A stretch of DNA of 64,000 nucleotides from Pseudomonas sp. N40(2020) (lineage in GTDB: Bacteria > Pseudomonadota > Gammaproteobacteria > Pseudomonadales > Pseudomonadaceae), in contig NZ_JACSZV010000007.1 in NCBI RefSeq assembly GCF_014472415.1, forward strand, positions 62,001 through 126,000. The letters are read 5' to 3'. The position numbers and the translations under genes are program-made. The notes under the pieces were generated by a model. That model was not told where the DNA came from. It ran no database searches and saw nothing but the letters and a program-made list of their open reading frames with translations. Position 1 is the stretch's first letter, and each line of letters starts with the position of its first letter. Shown here in pieces: positions 1 to 7,206 of the stretch.

Positions 1-1
1 T

Positions 2-2491
2 GGCGACACATTCCTCGCCAACTTTCCCAATCTGGAAATCCTGTCCATTAGCCGTTCCAACCTTCGCAAGTTACCCGCCAGCGTCGGTGAAATGGACAAA
101 CTGCACACCCTTGATCTGAGCTCCAACAGCATTGAGCTGGATGAACAAAGTGCTGCAAAACTGAGCAAATTGAGCGGGCTGAAGATAGTCAACCTGTCCC
201 AAAACCCACTGAAAACAGTTCCGGACTTCAGCGCCATGTCCGAGCTGACAACCCTCGATTTGAATGCCACGGGAATCGCTGAGTGGCCGACAGGCCTGCT
301 GGACAAAACGGCTTTGACAGGCCTTGATTTGCGCAACAACCAGCTGAGAGAAGTGCCCCAGGCAAACATCAACCCCGCCCCCGAGCAGTTGGCGTCAAGC
401 GCCCGGATCAATGGTGCCACGCTGCTTGAAGGCAACGAGTTTCCTTCCGGCTACTGGAGGAAGTTCGATGCCTACTGGCGACGTGTGAATACCGCGCACC
501 CTGAGCTGATGACACCAGCGCATCCTGCTGCATTTGATAGTGACAACTCACGAGCGCAGCGGTATCGGCGCCTCTATCCGCGTAAAGGCATCAAGGAGTG
601 CCGTGAATACCTCTGGAACCTGCCGGAAGGCACCGCAGGAACCAGGCTGAAGAGCCTCGAGTCGGAGCTCAACGTACTGAAAACTCAGCTGGACGCCTGG
701 GTTTTTTCCGGAGGAGGCAACCTTCAGGGTTATATTCGCGCAACTCAGTTGGTGGTCAACGCTGTCAACCGTTTCGACCGAACCGCGGCAAGCGACCGGA
801 TCATCAGTTGCTGGAGACTTGAAACACCGCAGAGGCTGGCCAATGACAGGACACCCATTGGCCTGGAACTCGATCTCAGTGGCCTGAAACTGCCAAGCCT
901 GCCGGACCTCGATGCGGACTTCAGTCACGTCGGCTCGCTCAACCTGAGCAACATGGAGCTGAGCACATCGCCGGAAGGCTTTCTGACCCGCTTTCGCCAT
1001 GTACGCTGGCTGAACCTTTCGCGTAATCAACTGCGCGAACTGCCACCAGCCGTGGGAGAAATGAACGGGTTGACCCGACTGTTTCTGCAGAACAACCAGA
1101 TTTCCCTGTCGGCCGACACCGCCCGTGTTCTGTCAGAGCGCACAACACTGCGAGCACTGTGGCTGCATAAAAATCCGCAATTGCGCATCACCCCCGACTT
1201 CAGCCAGATTATCGACATGCGCTCGATCAACATGGCCAACACTGGCATCGACACCTTCCCTACCGGTCTTGCCGATCAGCCATTACTGGATACCGTTGAT
1301 CTGAGCAACAACCGTATCGAGGAAATCCCCGACGCCGTCATAGCGCCTTCGGACGAAAGACTCGCGCATACTGTCCGCGTCAACAACGTGACCAACGTCA
1401 CCAACAACCCGTTGTCTGCGGAGACCCACAACCGGCTGACTCATTACAATGATCGTCTGATACAGGCCGAGACACCGTTGACCGGCCGGCATAACCTGTT
1501 CGATACGGCGCGCGGCCAAGTCCCAGTGGCAATCCGCAGAGCGGCAGATGATCCAATGACGCGCTGGACAACTGGACTATCGGCGCAAGAGCTGCCAGCC
1601 AAAAGAATCCAATGGCAAACACTGCGTGATCAGGAACTCTCGGACGGTCTGTTCAATACGCTTGAACTCTTGATCGAGACTCCCACCGGCCACCACGATC
1701 TTCAACGACGGGTCTGGAAGCTGATCGACAGCATTACCGAAAACAATCCCGAGTCCGAGCGCCTGCGTAGTGAAGTGTTTGATCGGGCGGGCGAAGCGAC
1801 CTGTTGTGATCGGGCGGCGTTCACCTTCGCCAACCTGGAAACCCGGGCGATGATGCACGAAGCGCGCACCCAGGCCCGGGATAAAGCCCGGGGTCCGCAG
1901 CTGTCTGCGTTTTCCAAAGCATTGTTCCGCTTGCATGAGGTCGACAAAATCGCCTCGGCAGACATTGCTCAGCGTGAGGCAGCCATCGTCCAATCAAGAG
2001 GGCCTCAAGGAGCCGTGATCCTTCCAGCCCCTCATGTACGTGAGGAAGTCGAGATCAGGCTTTTCTATCGCCACCGCCTGAAAGACCGACTAGAACTGCC
2101 GGGACAGCCTGAAAAAATGGGGTTTGATCATTTGGTCCAAGTGTCACAGGCGCAATTGGATGCTGCGTACGAAAAAGTTATCGCAATGGATCATTCGCCT
2201 GAAGAGTTTCAGGCGCTGGTGTCGAGGGAGTTCTGGCAGGAATTTGTCATCAACAAGTACCAGCCGCAATTCGAAGCACAGCGCCAGCCTTTTCAGGATC
2301 GGCAGGCCACTCTCGATGACTCGTATGCAGCCGAAGAACTCTCGTTTGCCGATTACGACGCGCAATCCAAAGCGCTGCAAGCACCGCTTGCCAAAGTGGA
2401 AGAGGCGCTGATTGAAACGCTGACCCGACAGGAACTGAGCGAGTATTCAGCCCGCGACAAGGGTGAGGAGGCGGCTGGCGGAACTGAATAA
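2..2491 (+). CDS. LRR protein with C-terminal NEL-type E3 ubiquitin ligase domain (5' partial)
   Basis: The frame is open from base 2, so the gene begins before the window; the first ATG at 92 is internal, because the codons before it (2-91) already encode leucine-rich repeat sequence. Roughly residues 1-110 and 260-460 (counted from base 92) are LRRs of the 'LxxLxLxxNxLxxLP' kind, in two blocks separated by a linker. The C-terminal ~330 residues look like the NEL domain of bacterial E3 ubiquitin ligases (IpaH/SspH type). The catalytic C-x-D motif is visible as Cys-Cys-Asp, with the likely nucleophile at codon 1802-1804, followed by 'RAAFTFANLE', which resembles the conserved stretch after the IpaH active site. 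Known members are injected into eukaryotic cells and ubiquitinate host proteins; no secretion genes lie in this window, so the delivery route is unknown. It sits tail to tail with dnaB. Confidence 0.85.
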   Translation, partial: GDTFLANFPNLEILSISRSNLRKLPASVGEMDKLHTLDLSSNSIELDEQSAAKLSKLSGLKIVNLSQNPLKTVPDFSAMSELTTLDLNATGIAEWPTGLLDKTALTGLDLRNNQLREVPQANINPAPEQLASSARINGATLLEGNEFPSGYWRKFDAYWRRVNTAHPELMTPAHPAAFDSDNSRAQRYRRLYPRKGIKECREYLWNLPEGTAGTRLKSLESELNVLKTQLDAWVFSGGGNLQGYIRATQLVVNAVNRFDRTAASDRIISCWRLETPQRLANDRTPIGLELDLSGLKLPSLPDLDADFSHVGSLNLSNMELSTSPEGFLTRFRHVRWLNLSRNQLRELPPAVGEMNGLTRLFLQNNQISLSADTARVLSERTTLRALWLHKNPQLRITPDFSQIIDMRSINMANTGIDTFPTGLADQPLLDTVDLSNNRIEEIPDAVIAPSDERLAHTVRVNNVTNVTNNPLSAETHNRLTHYNDRLIQAETPLTGRHNLFDTARGQVPVAIRRAADDPMTRWTTGLSAQELPAKRIQWQTLRDQELSDGLFNTLELLIETPTGHHDLQRRVWKLIDSITENNPESERLRSEVFDRAGEATCCDRAAFTFANLETRAMMHEARTQARDKARGPQLSAFSKALFRLHEVDKIASADIAQREAAIVQSRGPQGAVILPAPHVREEVEIRLFYRHRLKDRLELPGQPEKMGFDHLVQVSQAQLDAAYEKVIAMDHSPEEFQALVSREFWQEFVINKYQPQFEAQRQPFQDRQATLDDSYAAEELSFADYDAQSKALQAPLAKVEEALIETLTRQELSEYSARDKGEEAAGGTE

Positions 2492-2506
2492 ACCGTTGCA
2501 AAAGAA

Positions 2507-2532
2507 CTGCTGGCTGAATGATTTCGGCCAGC
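2507..2532 (-). terminator. Putative terminator after dnaB
   Basis: On the minus strand a GCTGGC...GCCAGC hairpin begins just past the dnaB stop and is followed by a T-rich stretch (TTCTTTTG). It would end the rpsF-to-dnaB operon and lies between two convergent genes. The stem is short, so this is a moderate call. Confidence 0.45.
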
Positions 2533-2534
2533 GG

Positions 2535-3932
2535 TCACTCGTCGTCGTCGAAGTTGTAGCTGCCCGGCGCAAGGTTCTCGAAACGGGTGTACTTGCCGAT
2601 GAACGCCAAGCGAATAAAGCCGATCGGGCCGTTCCGCTGTTTGCCGATGATGATTTCGGCAATGCCTTTGTGCTCGGTTTCCGGGTGGTACACCTCGTCC
2701 CGGTACACGAACATGATGACGTCGGCGTCCTGCTCGATCGCTCCGGATTCCCGGAGGTCGGAGTTGATTGGCCGCTTGTTCGGTCGTTGCTCCAGAGAGC
2801 GGTTGAGCTGGGACAGTGCAACCACCGGGCAGTTGAACTCCTTGGCCAAGGCTTTCAAGGAACGCGAGATTTCGGAGATCTCATTCGTCCGGTTGTCGCC
2901 GCCCGATCCTGGAATCTGCATCAGTTGCAGGTAGTCGATCATGATCAGGCCGATGTCACCGTGTTCCCGCGCCAGACGTCGGGTACGCGCACGCATTTCC
3001 GACGGGCTGATGCCGGCGGTATCGTCGATGAACAGTTTGCGATCGTTGAGCAGGTTGACCGCTGAGGTCAGGCGAGGCCAGTCATCATCTTCCAATTGGC
3101 CAGAACGCACCTTGGTCTGGTCGATGCGGCCCAACGAGGAAAGCATACGCATGACCAGCGACTCACCGGGCATCTCGAGGGAGTACACCAGCACCGCTTT
3201 GTCGCTGCGCAGTACGGCGTTCTCCACCAGGTTCATGGCGAAGGTGGTTTTACCCATCGATGGACGGCCAGCGACGATGATCAAGTCGGCCGGTTGCAGC
3301 CCGCTGGTTTTCTCGTCGAGGTCGGTGTAACCGGTGGACAGGCCGGTAATGGCGTTGTCGGTGTTGAACAAGGTGTCGATGCGGTCGATGGCCTTGGTCA
3401 GCAGATCGTTCACACCTACCGGGCCGCCGGTTTTCGGGCGGGCCTCGGCAATCGCGAAGATCTGGCGCTCGGCTTCGTCGAGGATTTCCTCGGCGGTACG
3501 CCCTTCCGGGTTGAAAGCGCTGTCAGCGATCTCACTACTGATACCGATCAGTTGGCGCAACGTCGCTCGCTGGCGGACGATCTGCGCATAGGCCTTGATG
3601 TTGGCGACGGACGGCGTGTTTTTCGCCAGTTCGCCGAGGTAACCGAGGCCACCGACTTGCGAAGTCTGACCTTCCTTGTCCAATTGCTCGGCAAGGGTCA
3701 CAACGTCGATCGGGGAGTTCTGATCGGCCAGTTTGGCGATCGCACGGAAGATCAGGCGGTGGTCATGACGATAGAAGTCGCCGTCGGAGACTTGATCGAG
3801 CACGCGTTCCCAGGCGTTGTTGTCCAGCATCAGACCACCGAGTACAGCCTGTTCGGCTTCGATGGAATGCGGCGGCACCTTCAGGGCGGCGGTTTGCAGA
3901 TCATATTGCTCGGGTGCGGAGATTTCGTTCAT
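2535..3932 (-). CDS. dnaB: Replicative DNA helicase DnaB
   Basis: Hexameric 5'-3' helicase that unwinds DNA at the replication fork and recruits primase. About 465 residues, the usual length. The N-terminal domain begins 'PPHSIEAEQAVLGGLML', followed by a linker and a RecA-like ATPase domain with Walker A 'GRPSMGKTT' near residue 225, Walker B 'LIMIDYLQLM' and the C-terminal motif 'ALSQLNRSLEQR'. I chose the ATG at 3932 (MNEISAPEQ), the usual start in Pseudomonas; a GTG two codons upstream (3938) is in frame. It is the last gene of the rpsF-rpsR-membrane protein-rplI-dnaB run, but a strong hairpin lies between rplI and dnaB, so it may also be transcribed on its own. Confidence 0.97.
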   Translation of the reverse strand: MNEISAPEQYDLQTAALKVPPHSIEAEQAVLGGLMLDNNAWERVLDQVSDGDFYRHDHRLIFRAIAKLADQNSPIDVVTLAEQLDKEGQTSQVGGLGYLGELAKNTPSVANIKAYAQIVRQRATLRQLIGISSEIADSAFNPEGRTAEEILDEAERQIFAIAEARPKTGGPVGVNDLLTKAIDRIDTLFNTDNAITGLSTGYTDLDEKTSGLQPADLIIVAGRPSMGKTTFAMNLVENAVLRSDKAVLVYSLEMPGESLVMRMLSSLGRIDQTKVRSGQLEDDDWPRLTSAVNLLNDRKLFIDDTAGISPSEMRARTRRLAREHGDIGLIMIDYLQLMQIPGSGGDNRTNEISEISRSLKALAKEFNCPVVALSQLNRSLEQRPNKRPINSDLRESGAIEQDADVIMFVYRDEVYHPETEHKGIAEIIIGKQRNGPIGFIRLAFIGKYTRFENLAPGSYNFDDDE

Positions 3933-3974
3933 GGCCACTTGGAGTCAGGGTTGAAAACGGGAGTACCAGAAAGA

Positions 3975-4007
3975 CAAAGGGCACGACCTGTGAACAGGAT
4001 CGTGCCC
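3975..4007 (-). terminator. Rho-independent terminator after rplI
   Basis: A GGGCACGATCCTG / CAGGTCGTGCCC hairpin on the minus strand is followed by TTTGTCTTT. It lies between rplI and dnaB, so it probably ends or attenuates the ribosomal-protein transcript before dnaB. Confidence 0.75.
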
Positions 4008-4053
4008 GATGTTAACCGTCTGACGGACAAGCCGCCAGCCGATCAGGTGTTGC

Positions 4054-4500
4054 TTAAGCTGCTACCACGACAACGCGTACGGTGGCTTCAACTTCGGCGT
4101 GCAGGTGCACGGCTACGTCGAATTCGCCTACGTTGCGGATGGTGCCGTTCGGCAGACGAACTTCGCTCTTCTGCACTTCAACGCCGGAGGCGGTCAGTGC
4201 GTCAGCGATGTCGTGAGTACCGATCGAACCGAACAGCTTGCCTTCGTCGCCAGCGGTGGCAGTGATGGTCACTTCCAGCTCGGCCAGTTGGGCAGCACGG
4301 CTTTCAGCCGATGCTTTACGGTCTTCAGCAGCTTTTTCCAGCTCAGCACGACGCTCTTCGAACGCAGCCAGGTTGGCCGGGGTCGCAGCGGTAGCTTTGC
4401 CGTAAGGCAGCAGATAGTTACGACCGTAACCGGCCTTAACGTTCACTTTGTCACCCAGGTTGCCCAGATTGGTGACTTTTTCCAGAAGGATCAGTTGCAT
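4054..4500 (-). CDS. rplI: 50S ribosomal protein L9
   Basis: L9 binds 23S rRNA at the base of the L1 stalk and affects reading-frame maintenance. The 148 residues are the usual length. The N-terminal domain starts '[17 protein letters not shown]', with the typical '[16 protein letters not shown]', followed by the long connecting helix (rich in A, E, K, R) and a C-terminal domain with '[16 protein letters not shown]'. The gene lies 19 bases downstream of a membrane protein gene in the rpsF-rpsR operon, the common Pseudomonas arrangement. Confidence 0.98.
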   Translation of the reverse strand: MQLILLEKVTNLGNLGDKVNVKAGYGRNYLLPYGKATAATPANLAAFEERRAELEKAAEDRKASAESRAAQLAELEVTITATAGDEGKLFGSIGTHDIADALTASGVEVQKSEVRLPNGTIRNVGEFDVAVHLHAEVEATVRVVVVAA

Positions 4501-4519
4501 GTGAAAATCCTCTTAACTT

Positions 4520-5413
4520 TTAACCTTCACCGTTCGCGCTATCGATGTCTTTCGACACGTGACGACCGCGAAAATCAATCAGGCTGTCGACAATGGCCAA
4601 AACCACGAGCAACGGATAGATCAGCTGCATGAACAGCAACAGCGTTACGTACAACCCCACCAGCCAGAAACCGGCCAGTCGCTTCTGCCCGACCAGCCCA
4701 TGAATCAGGGCCAGTCCGGCGAACACCAGCGGTACACTGCACAACGGCGTCAACATGGCCATCTGTGCACCGAGATTCGGGCCCAGAAGCATCAACGCCA
4801 GCAGTAACATCGCCGGCCCCAGCGGGATCCGGATGGCGCGAAACTCGCGACCAAAACCACCCGGGTTGTACAACAACGCCTGCCAATGACGCCCGACAAT
4901 CAGGCTCAGCACGCTGACGATCTGCAACAGAGCCGCAATCAGTCCGGTCAGGACTGGTGCAATCAGGGACGCGAAACGCGCTTGCTCATCGACCGACAAT
5001 TGCTTGTAGGTCTCACCGAGAAGCGCCGGCATGACCTTTATCAAGGCCTGCGCGAGCATCTCGATCTGGGCCGCAAACGCTGCCCCGAGCACCACTGAAA
5101 ACACCACTCCAACCACTACGCTGACCAGCAGCGTGCGAACCCAGGATTCACTTGCGCGCAAAACCAACGCAAGCCCCGAAGATCCCAGCAGCACCAGAAG
5201 TGCCCGTGGATCATCGGCATACAGCCACCAGATCAATGCCGGCAGCAACCCCAGGGACAGAACGCCAAGGGCGTCCGTCAATCCGCGCCGCAGAAGCACA
5301 AGGCTCCCGGCGGCAGCACCCAACCAATACAACAACGGCAATGTTGCACATCCGGCCACCACGAGAGTGGCCTGCATACGGCCTCGCATGATGAACTCAG
5401 CTAAGGCACGCAT
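4520..5413 (-). CDS. Conserved multi-spanning membrane protein, DUF2232/YybS-like
   Basis: A 297-residue, very hydrophobic protein with about eight predicted membrane segments, for example 'TLPLLYWLGAAAGSLVLL', 'VLSLGLLPALIWWLY', 'SVVVGVVFSVVLGAAFAAQ' and 'VTLLLFMQLIYPLLVVLAIV'. A homologue sits between rpsR and rplI in other Pseudomonas, and the family resembles the uncharacterised DUF2232/YybS group, which accompanies S6/S18/L9 genes in many bacteria. No catalytic residues are evident and the function is unknown. Its place inside the ribosomal protein operon implies co-expression with ribosome synthesis. Confidence 0.8.
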   Translation of the reverse strand: MRALAEFIMRGRMQATLVVAGCATLPLLYWLGAAAGSLVLLRRGLTDALGVLSLGLLPALIWWLYADDPRALLVLLGSSGLALVLRASESWVRTLLVSVVVGVVFSVVLGAAFAAQIEMLAQALIKVMPALLGETYKQLSVDEQARFASLIAPVLTGLIAALLQIVSVLSLIVGRHWQALLYNPGGFGREFRAIRIPLGPAMLLLALMLLGPNLGAQMAMLTPLCSVPLVFAGLALIHGLVGQKRLAGFWLVGLYVTLLLFMQLIYPLLVVLAIVDSLIDFRGRHVSKDIDSANGEG

Positions 5414-5449
5414 GCATTCAATCCTTTGCTACTTGTCGACTGCCCGGTC

Positions 5450-5680
5450 TCAGCGGCCGTGGCTGTCGGTGTAGGCCAGCAGGGCCAGGAAGCGGGCGCG
5501 CTTGATAGCGGTGGCCAGCTGACGCTGATAACGAGCTTTTGTACCGGTGATGCGGCTTGGAACGATTTTGCCGGTCTCGGATACGTAGGCTTTCAGAGTG
5601 TTGAGATCTTTGTAATCGATCTCCTTCACGTCTTCAGCGGTGAAGCGGCAGAATTTACGACGACGGAAGAAACGTGCCAT
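5450..5680 (-). CDS. rpsR: 30S ribosomal protein S18
   Basis: S18 forms a heterodimer with S6 on the platform of the 30S subunit. The 76-residue protein carries the conserved '[20 protein letters not shown]' start and '[19 protein letters not shown]' core, with a basic C-terminus. It follows rpsF by 28 bases, with an AAGGAG ribosome-binding site, and is followed by the membrane protein gene. Confidence 0.98.
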
Positions 5681-5708
5681 TTGATAGGCTCCTTAAAAGG
5701 TCCGTGGA

Positions 5709-6131
5709 TTACTCGTCAGCGTTATCGCTGTTGTCGCTGTCATCACTATCAGCGCCTTCAGCGCCTTCGTGCTCAGGACGGTCGCGACGCTCACGGCGCT
5801 CACTGCGGTTTTCTTCAGCCTTGAGCATCTCGGATTGGCCGGTAACGGCTTCTTCGCGACGGATGACCAGGTTACGGATCACTGCATCGTTGTAGCGGAA
5901 GTTGTCTTCCAGCTCGGCCAGAGCCTTGCCAGTGCACTCAACGTTCAGCATCACGTAGTGAGCCTTGTGAACATTGTTGATTGCGTAGGCCAGTTGACGA
6001 CGGCCCCAATCTTCCAGACGGTGGATTTTGCCGCCGTCTTCTTCGATCAGCTTGGTGTAACGCTCAACCATGCCGCCGACTTGCTCGCTTTGATCCGGGT
6101 GGACCAAAAAGATGATTTCGTAATGACGCAT
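5709..6131 (-). CDS. rpsF: 30S ribosomal protein S6
   Basis: S6 is a ferredoxin-like-fold ribosomal protein that pairs with S18. The 140 residues include '[18 protein letters not shown]', the RNA-facing '[14 protein letters not shown]' and '[10 protein letters not shown]'. The C-terminus is an extended charged tail rich in E, D and R ending in an acidic run; in E. coli S6 this tail receives glutamate residues from RimK. It is the first gene of its operon. A hairpin in the leader just upstream may take part in autoregulation (listed separately). Confidence 0.97.
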   Translation of the reverse strand: MRHYEIIFLVHPDQSEQVGGMVERYTKLIEEDGGKIHRLEDWGRRQLAYAINNVHKAHYVMLNVECTGKALAELEDNFRYNDAVIRNLVIRREEAVTGQSEMLKAEENRSERRERRDRPEHEGAEGADSDDSDNSDNADE

Positions 6132-6152
6132 GAATGCTCCTTACGGGTTGTA

Positions 6153-6177
6153 GCCTGCCGCTCAAAAACGGTCAGAC
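6153..6177 (-). promoter_or_regulatory. Leader hairpin upstream of rpsF, possible S6:S18 autoregulatory site
   Basis: On the minus strand the leader can fold as GTCTG-A-CCG, an 8-base loop, then CGG-CAGGC: an 8-bp stem with one bulged A, ending about 20 bases before the rpsF start. In other bacteria the S6:S18 complex binds a CCG-containing element in the rpsF leader. The link to that element is inference from position and the CCG pairing only. Confidence 0.3.
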
Positions 6178-6331
6178 AAGGAGTGAATGACACTTATGGA
6201 CTTGCCGGCGCGGGGCACATGCGTGCCTGCCGTCACAGCAAGGGGCGCAATTGTAGAGAAGGGACTGAAGAGGTGCAAGGCAATTGGTGATTATTTGAAC
6301 AATCCCCGATTCATGCCACACCACAAAACAC

Positions 6332-6421
6332 TGTGGGAGCGAGCCTGCTCGCGAATGCGGTCTGTCAGGCAACATTTACGTCGACTGACACTCCCCTTTC
6401 GCGAGCAGGCTCGCTCCCACA
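6332..6421. repeat. Large inverted repeat, GGGAGCGAGC family (REP-like)
   Basis: Two perfect 24-base inverted arms (6332-6355 and 6398-6421) of the TGTGGGAGCGAGCCTGCTCG type flank 42 bases. The same core recurs at 50168-50230 and 53189-53259. It lies in the 307-base spacer between the rpsF start and the rlmB end, which holds no gene. Probably an extragenic palindrome of the kind common in P. fluorescens; it could also act as a terminator or messenger-stabilising hairpin. Confidence 0.85.
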
Positions 6422-6438
6422 TTTGTACCGTGTTCGAC

Positions 6439-7206
6439 TCAGGACTTCTTCGCGGAAGCCTTGGCTTTCGCACCGCGCTGACGCTGCGCTTCGAACAGGC
6501 ACACACCTGTCGCAACGGAGACGTTCAGGCTGCTGACGCTACCGGCCATCGGCAGGTTCACCAGATAGTCGCAGTGCTCGCGGGTCAGGCGACGCATGCC
6601 TTTGCCTTCAGCACCCATGATCAGGATGGTCGGGCCGGTCAGGTCCTGGTCATAAATGCTGACCTCGGCCTCACCCGCCGTGCCGACAACCCACAGACCG
6701 CGCTGCTGGAGCTTTTCCAGGGTGCGCGCAAGGTTGGTCACTGCCACCAACGGAATCACTTCCGCCGCGCCGCAAGCCACTTTACGGACCACTGGTGTCA
6801 GGGTCGCCGACTTGTCTTTCGGCACGATTACCGCCAGCGCACCGGCAGCATCCGCCGAACGCAGGCAAGCGCCGAGGTTGTGCGGATCGGTCACGCCGTC
6901 GAGTACCAGCAGCAGCGGCGCGCCGTCGGTACGGTCGAGCAGCTCGTCGAGCATCGCCTCGCCCCAGACCTGGCTCGGACTCACGTCCGCGACCACGCCC
7001 TGATGCACGCCCTCAACCCAGGCGTCCATTTCACGACGCTCGGCCTGACCTACCTGAACACGATTCTCGTTGGCCAGTTCGATCAGGGTCTGCACGCGCG
7101 GATCGTTTCGGCTTTCGGCCAGCCAGATCTGTTTGACGCGCTTGGGGTGGTGACGCAGCAACGCTTCTACCGCGTGAACGCCGTAGATTTTTTCCAACTG
7201 ACTCAT
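6439..7206 (-). CDS. rlmB: 23S rRNA (guanosine-2251-2'-O)-methyltransferase RlmB
   Basis: SpoU/TrmH-family enzyme that methylates the 2'-O of G2251 in the P-loop of 23S rRNA using S-adenosylmethionine. About 255 residues. The N-terminal substrate-binding domain begins 'MSQLEKIYGVHAVEALLRHHP'; the C-terminal knotted domain shows the SpoU motifs 'LDGVTDPHNLGACLRSADA', 'IMGAEGKGMRRLTREHCDY' and 'LPMAGSVSSLNVSVATGV'. The start codon overlaps the rnr stop by four bases (ATGA), so the two are co-translated, as in many gamma-proteobacteria. Confidence 0.97.
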   Translation of the reverse strand: MSQLEKIYGVHAVEALLRHHPKRVKQIWLAESRNDPRVQTLIELANENRVQVGQAERREMDAWVEGVHQGVVADVSPSQVWGEAMLDELLDRTDGAPLLLVLDGVTDPHNLGACLRSADAAGALAVIVPKDKSATLTPVVRKVACGAAEVIPLVAVTNLARTLEKLQQRGLWVVGTAGEAEVSIYDQDLTGPTILIMGAEGKGMRRLTREHCDYLVNLPMAGSVSSLNVSVATGVCLFEAQRQRGAKAKASAKKS

